From Holothuria scabra (lineage: Eukaryota > Echinodermata > Holothuroidea > Aspidochirotida > Holothuriidae): a stretch of 64,000 nt of DNA. Shown one piece after another: positions 34,703 through 46,629 of the stretch (positions are counted from its first letter, which is position 1; the number at the start of each line of letters is the position of its first letter). A model generated the notes under the pieces. It did not search any database. It was not told the origin of the DNA and saw only the letters and a list, made by a program, of their open reading frames with translations. Location of the stretch: assembly GCA_037179385.1 (NCBI GenBank), contig CM074190.1, forward strand, positions 8,581,784 to 8,645,783, written 5' to 3'. A program made the position numbers and the translations under genes.

Positions 34703-37700
34703 CAGGGGTGGCGCCAGGATTTGCCCGACAGGGGGGCCAGAATTTCAAGGCCTGACAAAGGCGATGTTATGTCCCGGTGGAACGTGACTTGCAGAATTTG
34801 AGGCGCGCGGAGCGCGCCGAAATTTTGGGCTTTCTTTTAAACAAATAATTAATAATTTTTGAAAGAAATTTGGCTTTTGTTGGTACTATAAAAATTTTGG
34901 GTGTTTATTGAAGAACCCGTCCTTTATAAGGGAAAATCAAAAACGTTATATGGACCACAGCTGAAATTCTTTTGGGGTTACGCATTGAATCGCACAAGAC
35001 CTACGAACTAAGGCTTGGAGACGAGACTAAAAGTTTGCCCGGATAGTTTTACCTTTTTTAAACGAATCTTTGAAAATTAAGAGCTAATTATAATGGAGGA
35101 ACTGGACTTTAATAAAACAAAATTTTTTTTTTTTTTTTTGGGGTAAGGTTATTATGAAAAGTTTGGTTTCTTTTATTAAGTGATATGTCTTTCAGGAGCA
35201 AAATTAGGTAGTATGCCGGGTGATTAACACAGTTGGCTTTGGTTATTTATTGTACGGAGTATCACTGTGCGTGCAACAAAATGACGAAATGAGACGTCGA
35301 TGAAGTTTTACCCCCTTTATTTGTACGCGTGCCAGAAAACACGGTAAAACTGCTTGAAAAAAAGAGAAATAAACATAATCAGTAACAAGCAATACATTAC
35401 AGAAAACATTACAGCAGTGAGGCCGGAAAGAAAGACATTTGAAGGCGAATAGAGACATTTAAACATTACGACACACACATGCCTACACACACGCACTCAC
35501 ACCGTCAAACTCACAGGCATACATACACTCGGACTTCAACGAAACCCTGAAAAAGGTGACATAATACATGGCTTGACAGAACACTGAAAATAACCCTCAC
35601 TTACAAATCGTTACGGGGCAGAACACACACAGTGCTTAACAGCGGCTTTCTGCGTTAACTGGGTTGACAGCGTTAAACTGGGGTCACAGCGGTATACAGG
35701 GGTGGAACTGTCAGGGAGGAAATTAAGGGAACAGTGTAAATAACAGATAATAGCTTAGCTAGTAGAACCCCGAATGCGGTTGTCACACCACACCCAGAAG
35801 GAACTGGCTTGCGTGAATCCATAGAGGTGCATAAACAGATAACGTCGCCTAATTTGACTAAAGAATAAAATACATGAAAAATACTTACAAAATTGAAGCG
35901 AAACGGTTGACAAGAGGATGCGAGGCTAGCTTAACGAAAATAGGAACAAAAGTGACCAGCCTAGAACAAGCCTCGCGAGACCACGCTCAACTAAAACATC
36001 TGCGTGCATTCTTTCCACGCTAAAACAAAGGAAAACTGAAACCCGGCCAAGAAATTACGTAACGGATCACACAGGAATGAAATAACTTATCGGTGCAGAT
36101 AACACGGAGTATCCATCGAAATTGGAAAATTTTGTCACTTTTAACAATCTAAGGCTAATATTGGAAAAAAATTGTAATTTTATGACAGTTTGGGGGTTTG
36201 TGGAGGAATCTGACGTTCTCATGAGGAAAATCAAGTAGGGGTGATCTGTAGTTTTGTTGAGGCTACTGAATATCATCATGCAGATTTAGGCCCTCGGACC
36301 ATATTGGAGCATTCGCCAGAGGAAAAAAATTGGCCTCGCATATATTTGAAGTTTTATATTTTACTTATTGTCATAGGCGTTCGGGAGCGTGTCAGTTTGG
36401 GAGGGGGCAGAATTCTTTTTTGTCCGGAAAATGTCATCCTGCCCGAAAGATTATCTAAGTCGAGCGCACAGAATATTTTTAAAAATTGAGAACACCCGGA
36501 CAGCAGAAAATGGCATTTCCTGGGCTGGTAACTAGAACTGAAGAAGTCCCTTTTTTCAGATTTCTTTCGCAATAAAATTATTTTAACTTCATAATACTGC
36601 CCCAAAACAAACAATAATTTACAAAAACGCATTTCTCTGTTCAGTTATCTGTTCGACTAAAACACTATCTATGCGGAGAGCCACCATCAGATGGCGCGGA
36701 GAAAATTGTTAAAAAAACCTAACCCCTAAGATAGCCGGAATGGCATTTCCCAGACTTGTAACTAGAAATGAAGTCGTTTTTTTGAGCTTTCCTTCAAAAT
36801 GAAAGTTTCACTTTAATAGAGAAAGAACCCCAACTCGATAATGATCAGAAAAGTACCAGATAAAAGGTACTATTACAATTAGATGTAATGCTCTGGTCTC
36901 TTTTCGGGGGGGGGGGGGGGGACTATGCAACGGCATTGAGAACATTCTATAATGTTTTTTGGACTGTATTAACAATCTTCGTTGAATTCAATTGCAAGGT
37001 CAACTAAATAGATGAATTTTTAACGTGACTGCCTGAACTCCAGACTATGAATGCTTTTACTCCCATCTTATTCGAAAATATGCCACGTTACAAGGTGCCT
37101 TCAAATAAATTCTCAGTCAGACTTATGGGGAGATTTTCTCACACCACTGTTAATCATTATGTGTAGCTGAAACGGCATGGCAGATATTCATTACCTTCGT
37201 GAGAATTCTCCTGTCCGGGCAGGCCAGATGGCAGACCATTGTGTAGTACACGCACATGAAGTACCTCCCGTCCGTTTTTGTAAGGAGAATTAGGAATTGT
37301 GAGTTTCCTTGAAGAATATAGTCTTCTAACACAACAAGATCAAGATGGTCGTCCGAGTGACTTCAGACCCACATCTTTTATCGTGGGTCTGTAGATGAAG
37401 GCTCCCCGACGAAATTGGATTTTCTCAACAACAGGGGGTGGGTAGTTCGTCCCCGACGGAGGCATGACCTTGCGCGCACGAATTGAAGATGGGATGAGGG
37501 ATAGAAGAGCTAGTAAGAAGTGATTAAAACCGATTCAGATATGCATTAAAATAACGTTACAAAAGAAAAAATTGTTCAAAAAGAAAAAAATCATGGTCAT
37601 CCATCCAGTTACTTCAGTCTTTTACGTTTTTCATGTTTAGCCCCCCCCCCCCTCCCGCAAAAGAGATAGGACAAGGTACATAGAATGAGGTTTAACCGAG

Positions 37701-37934
37701 TTAAGAAGTGATTTAAAATCGATTCCGATATGTATTAAAATAGCATTACAAAACAAAAAATATGTTCTAGGTGGCGCATTCAGTAAATCCAGTCATTGTG
37801 GGTTTTTGTTATTATTTTATTTTTAATTTTTTGGCCTCCCCGACGAAATCGCCGATCTTCCCCGACGGGGTGGCCAGTGTTCCCGACGGAGGGGGCGTGG
37901 CCCCCCGCCCCCGCCCCCGCTAGCGCCACCCCTG
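34703..37934. mobile_element. 3.2-kb hAT-like element (CAGGGGTGGCGC TIR)
   Basis: The left end is CAGGGGTGGCGCCAGGATTT, the right end in reverse complement CAGGGGTGGCGCTAGCGGGG. The flanks CTACCGGT (34695-34702) and CTACTGGT (37935-37942) match at 7 of 8, the hAT duplication length. The right 600 bp carries a duplicated block (37495-37640 and 37690-37800) and CCCCGACGGAGG-type repeats. No open frame resembles a transposase, so it is non-autonomous or a deleted relic. Confidence 0.85.
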
Positions 37935-39460
37935 CTACTGGTAATCTTGCACAAAACTTCCTCAAAAATGGTAAAATATTCTAGCTAAGGTTGAAAAAAG
38001 GTGCTCGGAAGTCTTCATTTGCCAACATGGGCAAACGGGATGGTGTTTAAGTGAATTGCCCAAGAGCTTGTCATTTATTCTGAGGCATGATACGCAATAG
38101 GGTACATTTTCGCCATCAAAGCCGCAGTTACTACTGTTACGACTGTGGGACGACCGAATGCTCGCGCCAAGTCTATTTACCGCGCGAAACGCAGTATCCA
38201 TTGTATTGCCGATCTTGTACCCGTGTTATTCGAAAAATCACTCATGTTAAAATCATAAAAATAGCTTGTAAAAAAGGGGAACAAAAGCAAAAAAACAAAC
38301 CAGCAAACAACTGGAATTTTACAACATCTGCCACGTAAAAGCATAACAACATCTGAGATGTCGTTTTGTCAGATAATAAATAAACTGCTAAGCCGAGAAA
38401 GCCTTAGACTTTTACGTATATCTGTACGACAGGCCTGCTGTTGCACCGCAATACTAGAGTTCCAAATTCCAGTTCCAAATTCTCTGCACTAACGTGCACG
38501 TATAGTCTCCAGAGTGTCAACTCTATGCTCTTGTGTGCGTGATTGGTGTCCGTTTGCATAAAACCTCATCAAAATCCTATGTGTCTCTGTACGTACATGC
38601 ATGAACAGTGTCCGTTTCAGTTGCGTCACGGACAACTTCAGCTAACTTGATACCAAAAAAGCTGAGTGAATAACCAGGGGTTTCTGTCCTTGGACGGCTT
38701 CCCCCCTCCCCCAAAAAACACTACGTCATCGGTCAACTGTGGGGTCGTGGTTTTCCCAAAATTGCTAACGCTCCACACCAACTGATGATGGCGCCCCATA
38801 TACATAAACTTACAGACTCCTGGCAAAGATTTTATTTCAAGTGACGTCACATTCACAAACAGCTTTTGTCGGACTACGCGTCGTATCAGATAAATGTTGT
38901 CTGCGGATGTGACGTCACGGCATAATTGTTACAACTTAAATTTTCGTAGTTCTGCAATACAGATCATATTACCCAGGGTTGCAAATTTTTTGTCTTTTTG
39001 CGACCAAATATGGGGGATATGTAAGTAAAACTCACAAAAATCGGAGCAAAATCCGATCCGATATTGCTGTAGAGTGACCTGGGCTTAAGCCATGAGAAAT
39101 GCCATTTTCGGCGGTCTGAGAGTCTGATTTTTCAAAATTTTCCTTACGTTCCGCGTCAATAGATGAGGGCGCTCCGCTTAGAGGAAGGGTTTCCAAGCCC
39201 TTTGGACTGGAGTGTTCTCCCGAGCGGAGACAAGGCTCATGAAGGTGTTGAGATGCGAAGAAGGCGCGTCTCAGAACAACAGAAGAAACCAGAGAAAGCC
39301 GAAAAACTGGCAACAGGGAGGACATTGCCAAATTTCCTGACGGGGAGGATAGCAACCGCCTGCTAACCAAGCTCTTGTCTTCCAACAAGAACAAAGAGGT
39401 CCAGAGGAGGTGGAAAGTACGGCATTCACCCCTTTAAAAATTAGGGGAGCTGCTTAAAAA
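37935..39460 (+). mobile_element. Family B hAT-like element, copy 2, continuation
   Basis: After the 3.2-kb insertion the sequence follows copy 1 again to about 38020. It later shows two family-B tandem-type units (38750-38830, 39080-39180) with CTCCGC and GGTGGCGC/GAGGGCGCTCCGCTTAGA phrases. No terminus is recognised here. Confidence 0.5.
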
Positions 39461-41183
39461 GCAGAAACAAAAGGTTTTAAAAACCTAACAGAGCAGTACT
39501 TCAAAGTATCTGCGGTTTTTAATCACACTCCACAGCAAAAGATGCTTTGTCTAATTACCGGTACAAGATATCCGTTAAGAACGCATAAAAATTCAAAATT
39601 GAAACAAGAGACTGCATATAGGTAGTATCAGATCATAAGATGTTTTCTATTGGGGGCCATAAGTTTTCGGCAGCCGACATAATGGTGACGCCGGAAGGCG
39701 TCCGGTTTTGGCCGAGCGCAAAACTCCAGGGTCCCGCTCAAGGGCCCCTGGTGGAGTCCAGGGCCTAAGCCCCAATAGAGGTTAAGGGGGCGAAGCACCC
39801 GGAAGCTCAGCGAAAGGCTCCAGAATGGTCGAAAACCATATTAAAATTAAGAATTCTAAACTATGAATTTTATTCAGGAGTGGGGTGAGCTACGGGACGA
39901 GAATGGAATCGGGAAGTACTATGGAATTTGATTAAGGAGAAACATACTTAACAATAATTTTAGGGGGCAAGGCCAAAATTTTGGAGCTATTCAAATGTGA
40001 ACATGTGATTGATAATTTGAGACAGGGCATTTTAAGAGATCCAAAGTGTTTCGGGGCATTTCATCAACAGGGAGTTATTTTTAAAATCCCGCAACAGGGC
40101 CCGGAAGCGCTGGCATATAAGGCTTTTTAGGGAACTTAATGGAAGCAACTAATAATCCTAAAAGGGACATTATTACTGGGGCAAATGTTTGTCATTGGGG
40201 CCAATAAGGGGACTGGTGACATGCCCCTCGTTCAGTACGTTTAAAAGGCCCTGATTTGAGAAGAAGAAAGATAATTTGTAATAGATAGCTTGAAAAAGGT
40301 TTTGTTTTAACAGTTTGAAGGTCGAAAGTAAACCCTCCTACATGTTATCGTGAATGTGGGGGTCAAGGGGGGGGGGGGGGAGCTCTCGGAAGTTTTGCAA
40401 CTTTTGCATTCTGAAAAGTAATAATTGAGCCAAAGAATAGCCGAAATGTAATAAAAGCAACTTAAATTTTAATTACTTTGTTGTACTGTATGCCTCTCTT
40501 TCTTTAAGTCGGCATATGTAGCGTTTTTGAAAAATTTATTTTTGCGACATTCAGTTTTTTTTTTTGGGGGGGGGGGCATCCCCCCAAAATCTCATAAAAA
40601 AATATTTGGGGGCCAGCCTCCACTGCCCCCGGCGGCTTCCGCCGCCTATGCAGATAATGCCACCGCCTCTTTTCATTCAAGCAACGGTGACTTGGTAACA
40701 TTTAATGAAGATTACAATGATAAATACCTCTATGCTCTAATCGAGGCCCTCTAATACATTAAGACCAGGATTACCAGGAAGACCAGAGATTAAGACCAGG
40801 ACAACTTAAAAAGTCCAACTACCTATATGAGGCTCAAAACTAAAAACAAGAGCAGAAACATGTCTAGTCAAAGGTTTGCCAATTTACTAATTAAGTACTG
40901 AAAGTATCTGCTGTCCCTCAACTGTACCAAAAAGCTAAAAGGTGATATTTGCCTCTTCAAAAGAGACTATCCGTTTCAGATATCAAACGCTTTTCCTTCC
41001 TAGCTTAACATCAAGGGAACTGGTTTCGTAGTATAAGATAATACAACCTCCGTATTTTTATGTACCTGACAACGGAACTGATAAAATTAGTGGTGATAAA
41101 TCTTATCAAGGTCTCAAGGTCTCAATGTGTCCATGTAGAAAGGAACACTTTTGGGTGGTCCTCCCTCGTATTCAGTATGTAAC
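39461..41183. other. Repeat-derived DNA, no gene
   Basis: 39690-39830 has CCAGGG, GGGGCGAAGCACCCGG and CTCAGCGAAAGGCTCC phrases of a dispersed GC-rich repeat. 40365-40380 and 40555-40580 are G/T homopolymers. Nothing protein-like is seen. Confidence 0.4.
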
Positions 41184-41672
41184 TAAGCACCTCCTACTCG
41201 CGTGCTGTTCGCGTGTTAGTAATCTATATATATCTACTCTCCCCGATGTGACAAAAAGAGTGACAAAAAGAGTGACAAAATTACGGAAAACTATACAGGA
41301 CATTGTCTATTAATACAATGTTTACCGTGACAAATATATATAGCTTGTTAGGATATATATGGTGTATGACTATTATATATAGATTATGCAAAACCTATTT
41401 ATATGAAGTTTGAGAGTAAATTATATATATCTGGGTACAACCTATATATATTTAGAAGTATAATCAATATATTTGGCACATAATTTTGTCACATACGGCG
41501 CCTCATAGTTTCTCCTGTCCCGTTGAGAAGCGATACCTTTACAGACCGGTAGAGGGCGTATTAGAAAAAAGGCAAATACGGTATGCTGTACTGTGCTGAA
41601 GCACTGGATTTGTCTAGAGTTGGTGTTGTCAGCTGCACGGGGAACACTCACGAGAGACTTGGCCAAGTCTAC
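41184..41672 (-). repeat. AT-rich dispersed repeat, copy 2 (inverted)
   Basis: 489 bp matching the reverse complement of 26923-27380, with a few small indels such as a tandem extra GTGACAAAAA unit near 41255-41280. It ends just before the 41711 hAT-like element. Confidence 0.85.
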
Positions 41673-41710
41673 ATATCGAGTGGTGTGGAAAAAAACAAAC
41701 CACAATTCGG

Positions 41711-43445
41711 CAGTGGCGTAGCCACGGGGGTGGGGGTGGGGGCTGGGGGACCTAGACCCCCAGATTATTTGCGCCCTGATAAAGTAATTGAGAGAAGCTA
41801 AAATGTTTGAACGAAAATAAACTTTGAAGTATTTCCTTCAAAAACAGTAAATAAAAAAGTGCAACAATTAAGAAGCATGCATGAATGTGTGTCAAACACA
41901 TTTTGTGCGCACGTATGAAATCAAGTAATAACTTCAAAATGCCTACTTTCACTAGATTAGATACCGTATGTAATCTGCACTGTCGTTTCTTGCGTTTCAC
42001 TTCGAAGATGAAACGAACCTCTCGACGACAAACTCGAATGTGACTTTGTTAGGTTAAGACCTTTTCCTCCTTTCGGATGACGGGTTGATTTACTGAAAAC
42101 AAGGCAACCATACACTGGATACCATTCTTATACGACTATTCCTATACTTCATAGTACGCAAAATATGCCGTAAGGGTAAGGTACTGCCTTCGAATAATTC
42201 TTCCCTTCCATCCTTAAAAAGGAGGCCCATGTCGTGCCTCTCTCCTGTCCATGACAAGGGCCACTGTAGAACGATTTTTTCGACAAGTCCTCTTTTTACT
42301 AGTTCACACTGGCATCCGGGAAGATGTGTAAAATGTCCTCAAGGTCCGGATTGCATGTGTTTCCCACATGATCTATTCTTCTGCTTTGTAGTTTAATTAT
42401 TTTGAGAGATTTACTCGAAATATTTAAATTTTGACTACGTAATGTACCGGTGACTGAACAAATACTGCACCATTTTGCATCTGGACACAACTGGATACCG
42501 AAAAACATTGTTTCTTTGTCAGTATCTATGTCACTTGTAAAATCACTACAAACACTAAAAGTGAGTATTTTGAAATTTTCCATGCTCCCCAAAAAGGAAA
42601 ATCCTAAAACCTAAGCCTATAATCAGTTCAAAGTTTTGCCAAACATAGCAGTATTTTGCATCTAGGAAACCTAGCAACTACTTTTGGATTCCTGTTAAAG
42701 CTGAGAGCCATTCAAATATTGCTGCATTTGCAATCTACGTCCTGAAGTTTACAATTTTTCCCAAAGGGAAAGAGAGGTACCGGTTCCCTTTAGTCTCATC
42801 TCCCAGACCACAGATCAGAAATGCCCAGTTTTGGGGTCCCTAAAAAGTGTATAAATTACCATTTTTCGCAGGTTGATTTTTTATTCTCATTATTTAAGAA
42901 GTGACAGACATAAAATTCGTATTTCAAGGCTGGGTACATCCAGCTTAAAACACGTGGGAAGTGCTGTTTCCGGCCATCTGGAGGGCTTGTATAGCCCAAA
43001 ATTTTCTTGTACGCTCCGCGCCAACTGATGGTGGTGCTCCGCTTAGATAGTCACTTGCCGCGCCAGACCGTCCCAGCCAACATGCCCAGCTGGGCCCCAA
43101 CTGGGTTTCAGCTGGGCTACTTGCTGGGCCCCAGCTGGGCCCCATCCGTGTTTGTCAGGTGTTCCCACGTGGGGCCCAACTGGGCTAGCCTTTCCCAGCT
43201 GAAGCCCAGCTGTACCCCGCTTCAATAACTGAAGCCTAGCTGGGCTTCAGCTGGGAAAGGCTAGCCCAGTTGGGCCCCACGTGGGAACACCTGACAAACA
43301 CGGATGGGCCCCAGCTGGGACCCAGCAAGTAGCCCAGCTGAAACACAGCTGTGGCCCAGCTGGGCATGTTGGCTGGGGTAGGAGGTAACAGGCCCCCACT
43401 TGTTACCTAGGCCCCCCTAAAAATTCCATCCTGGCTACGCCACTG
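41711..43445. mobile_element. 1.7-kb hAT-like element (CAGTGGCGTAGCCA TIR), perfect 8-bp duplication
   Basis: It starts CAGTGGCGTAGCCACGGGGG and ends, in reverse complement, CAGTGGCGTAGCCAGGATGG. It is flanked on both sides by the identical octamer CAATTCGG (41703-41710, 43446-43453). The interior holds a family-B type unit (42950-43060) and a long hairpin (43073-43376). A 97-codon minus-strand frame at 42299-42592 has no recognised similarity. No transposase, so it is mobilised in trans if at all. Confidence 0.92.
43073..43376. repeat. Long inverted repeat: 139-bp arms, 26-base loop
   Basis: Arms 43073-43211 and 43238-43376 are equal in length and pair with only a handful of mismatches and no gaps. 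The arms are built from CCCAGCTGGG-like decamers, each itself palindromic. It sits inside the 41711-43445 element. Confidence 0.92.
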
Positions 43446-43453
43446 CAATTCGG

Positions 43454-44937
43454 TAAATAACTGCCATATCGTATAGTGCAGTCAGATCCCTTTTAATGTT
43501 ACTGGCTAAAGGTACCAAAAGGACCAGTAGGCCTAGAATGGCTACCGTTGTGACATAAGTGACAGCAATCTGCGAGCTCGTGCGCAAGAAATCATTCTGC
43601 CTGCATTCTGGTGGTGTTCTAATAGTAATCAGGGCTAGGGCTACATAACCCCCCAATAGCAAGTAACCAGTGTCTTATCAAAGTTCTGTGAAGACTGAAA
43701 TATTCACATTATCGAGGGCCCACTTTCCACAATGTACCGCGTACCGGTAAACAGGCTAAGCCAGTTTTGTCAACAAAGCAGAGATACTGATAATCTTTTT
43801 TTGGAGGGGGTGTCTGTTTTTAAAATGCTGGTTTATAGTTTGTTTCTTCTAAATTTGTGTTTGCCTTTCCTCCTTGTCATGTTATTGCACTGCGTATGCA
43901 GTGTTCAAAGGAACTGTAATACATGAATATAATGAACAGGCCGTTTAACTTAACAGGCACTGTATAAACACTGTGCTGAGCGACTACGTGGATTCTACTG
44001 ACAAATGAGACCCTTTGAGAATCTATGACCTTTGCTGATACTAAAGACAATTCAAATTTTATTAATGAATGTTTATCCGCAACTTGCAGAAGTGAAGACC
44101 CGAGAAGTGTCATTTCCGGCGATCTACGGGGTATATTTCGACAAAAAAACTTTGGTAAGCTACACACCAACCAGTGACGGCGCTTCCCGTAGATGTCATG
44201 TTTTCAATAATTACTTGGACCCCTCCCTTTTTTGAAAAACCCTGGATCCGCCTGTGAAGTTCCGCACTATGGCACAAACACGGTTCATATCCCTCATGCT
44301 TCATTCTGTTGAACGGGAAGTGGTCACCATGGATACTGACGAGGTACTGAAACTTTTTTGTGAAAAAATGCATAGACGTCTCGACTTGGGATTTTAAAAT
44401 CAGCCCATACTTATCCAGCTAAGACTTATAGTGGACAGTGTACATTTTGTTGGTGAACATCGATTGTAACTGGTATGTTTATACTTTTTCTCAAGTTACA
44501 GTCATGTTTGAGATTTTTTTCATGTCTCTTAATTTAATCGGCCTAAATTTATCAACTTTACCCTCATACAAACAATCTTCACCTTATTCACCAACCACCA
44601 AGACGACTGTTAAGAATGGGGACGATTTGTCGACTTTGTCCCATCCCCACACCAAGATCCTTGTGACGTCTCTGTAGCTTATTAGGAAAGTTTCTGATCG
44701 TTCTGCAATTAACTCATTTTTTTATTGAAGTGAATATTTTATCAAAAAAGATAGTTCAAATTAACGACTGCTTAAACTCTACTTACAAGCATGGGAAATG
44801 CCATTTTCGGCTGTCCGAAGGATCGCGACATTTCAAAATTTTCTGTACCCTCCGGGCCAAATGATGGTGGCGCTCCGCTTAGATAGTCTTTCGGTATGTT
44901 TGCCCGCCTCCTGTTCAATAATCCTGGCTACGCCACT
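43454..44937. other. Fragments of hAT-like elements
   Basis: The right terminus CTGGATCCGCCTGTG at about 44243-44258 is a different TIR type. A family-B right end at 44760-44938 has GGAAATGCCATTTTCGGC, GATGGTGGCGCTCCGCTTAG and the terminus CTGGCTACGCCACTG. Left partners were not found. No gene. Confidence 0.5.
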
Positions 44938-44938
44938 G

Positions 44939-45370
44939 TGGAGGAGTGAACCAAATTAGAAACCGACCAAATTTGGAACTGTAATGTTTGGATACTAAAT
45001 ACAGTTGCAATTGTGTTAGGGGACAAATTTATTTGTGAGTCAATCATTCATATGTGTTTTCAAGGAGAATATAACGATTACTATTATTAATCACCCTCCC
45101 AGATACAGTTAATCCTACGCCTGAATTTCCTCTCTTGGTATGCACCAGATTGCGCCATTTTAAGTTGAAAAATGGCAAAGCCCCCTACCATGGGAGGGGG
45201 ACCCTCCCATGCCCACCCCCTTTTTCTACTTCGTGGCCTCGTCCACAACAATTTCCTCACTCACATGATCGAATTTCAAAACTCCCCCTCCCCCACCCTC
45301 GAAAAAGCTGGTCACAGTATATCATACTGATCGCATCCTTTTGCTCCAATAAACTGAATTAGCACACGGG
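44939..45370. other. Intergenic, unassigned
   Basis: No supported feature. Confidence 0.4.
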
Positions 45371-45419
45371 ACTACCGTGACTAGGGAACCTGGGAAATGT
45401 AGTCACCATGAAATTTTTA

Positions 45420-46629
45420 CCCCCACCCCAAGCCCTCAGGCTAATTAAAATTCATACTACCAAACCTAGACAACAGCCTCAAACAATTAGATTCTACCAG
45501 TCATGGAAGAACTGGTCAATGTAAACCTAATTTAAGCGGTAAACTGACGGGGAGTTAACTACCCATCCAGCCAGACAATTCCACTCGTTGACAACTCTAT
45601 GGGGGAAACTAAACTTCCTAATGTCAAGCCTCGCAAAAGACTTTTCCAACTTTTTTGCAATGCCCAAGAATTACTGTGACTGTGACCCTTAAATAACTAC
45701 AAGTCAAAAGGGGGATTCCTCAAGTGTCAGAAAGAAACTTGTAAACCTGGAGCATGTCCCCCCTAATCCATCTCAGCTCCAAGAAGTGGTAAGCCTAAGA
45801 TGTTTAAGCCTAGCATGAAAAGGTAAATTTCTCACCTCAGGTATAAGGCGAGTGGCTCTCCTCTGAACTTGCTCTAAAAGAAAGTTGTCCTTTTCATAGA
45901 AGGGGCTCGCCTGAGCTGCATAGTCAAGATGGTGTCTTAGCAACTGCTTATACAAATTAAGTACAATATCCTGACTAAAATTGATGAAATTCTTCTTGAT
46001 CAATCCAAGCACTCTTTAGCCTTTGCAGCAGTGGCTGCACACTGCCTTGATGACTTTTAATCCCCAGTAATCACAACACCCAGATCTTTCTCGAAGGCGA
46101 CATTACTTAAAACACTCCCATTCATGTTATAATTATAACTAAAACTTTCAGGACCAAAACGAAGGACTTTATACTTATGCGCATTAAAAGACATTTGCCA
46201 AGTCTGAGACCAAGAAAATAACCTACCCAGCTCTTTCTGCAGCAGTAAGGCATCATCCAAAATGCTCATCTTCCTATAAAGCTTAGGACCATCTGCAAAC
46301 TTATTTATACAAGATATAAGGGAACTATCAATATCGTTGATAAAAATTAAGAAAAGAAATGGGCCAAGGACAGAACCCTGTGGTACTCCACTTTTCCAAG
46401 GAGAGAAGTATGCCATTGACACCAACTCTCTGATTCTACCATGAAGCCACGAATTTATCCAATCAGCACAATTGCCCTGAACCCCTAATCTATGCAGTTT
46501 AGCCATTAACATGCCTAATGGAACTTTATCAAAGGTCTTTGAAAAATCAAGGTAAATGACATCAACGCCATACCCAGAGTCAAGAGATGAAGAGACATCT
46601 TCAAAAAGCTCAGTAAGTATAATCACCAA
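45420..46629 (-). pseudogene. CR1/jockey-like LINE reverse transcriptase, disrupted
   Basis: The minus-strand frame 46629-46057 (190 codons) shows VIYLDFSKTFDKVPLGMLMA, SGVPQGSVLGPFLFLIFIND and KFADGPKLYRK. The catalytic box reads FADG, so the second aspartate is lost. After a stop the frame resumes at 46012-45773 (LGLIKKNFINFSQDIVLNLY, LEQVQRRATRLIPEV) and degrades further to about 45.4 kb. The N-terminal endonuclease region is missing. The C-terminal text matches the 18.4-kb and 57.4-kb fragments, so all three are copies of one family. Confidence 0.88.

Noticed and set aside
39032..39394. 120-codon minus-strand frame
   Set aside because: Overlaps a family-B repeat unit; composition and lack of similarity suggest chance.
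26923..41672. Polinton/Maverick with 14-kb interior
   Set aside because: Inverted copies are present, but no polymerase, integrase, ATPase or capsid-like coding lies between them.
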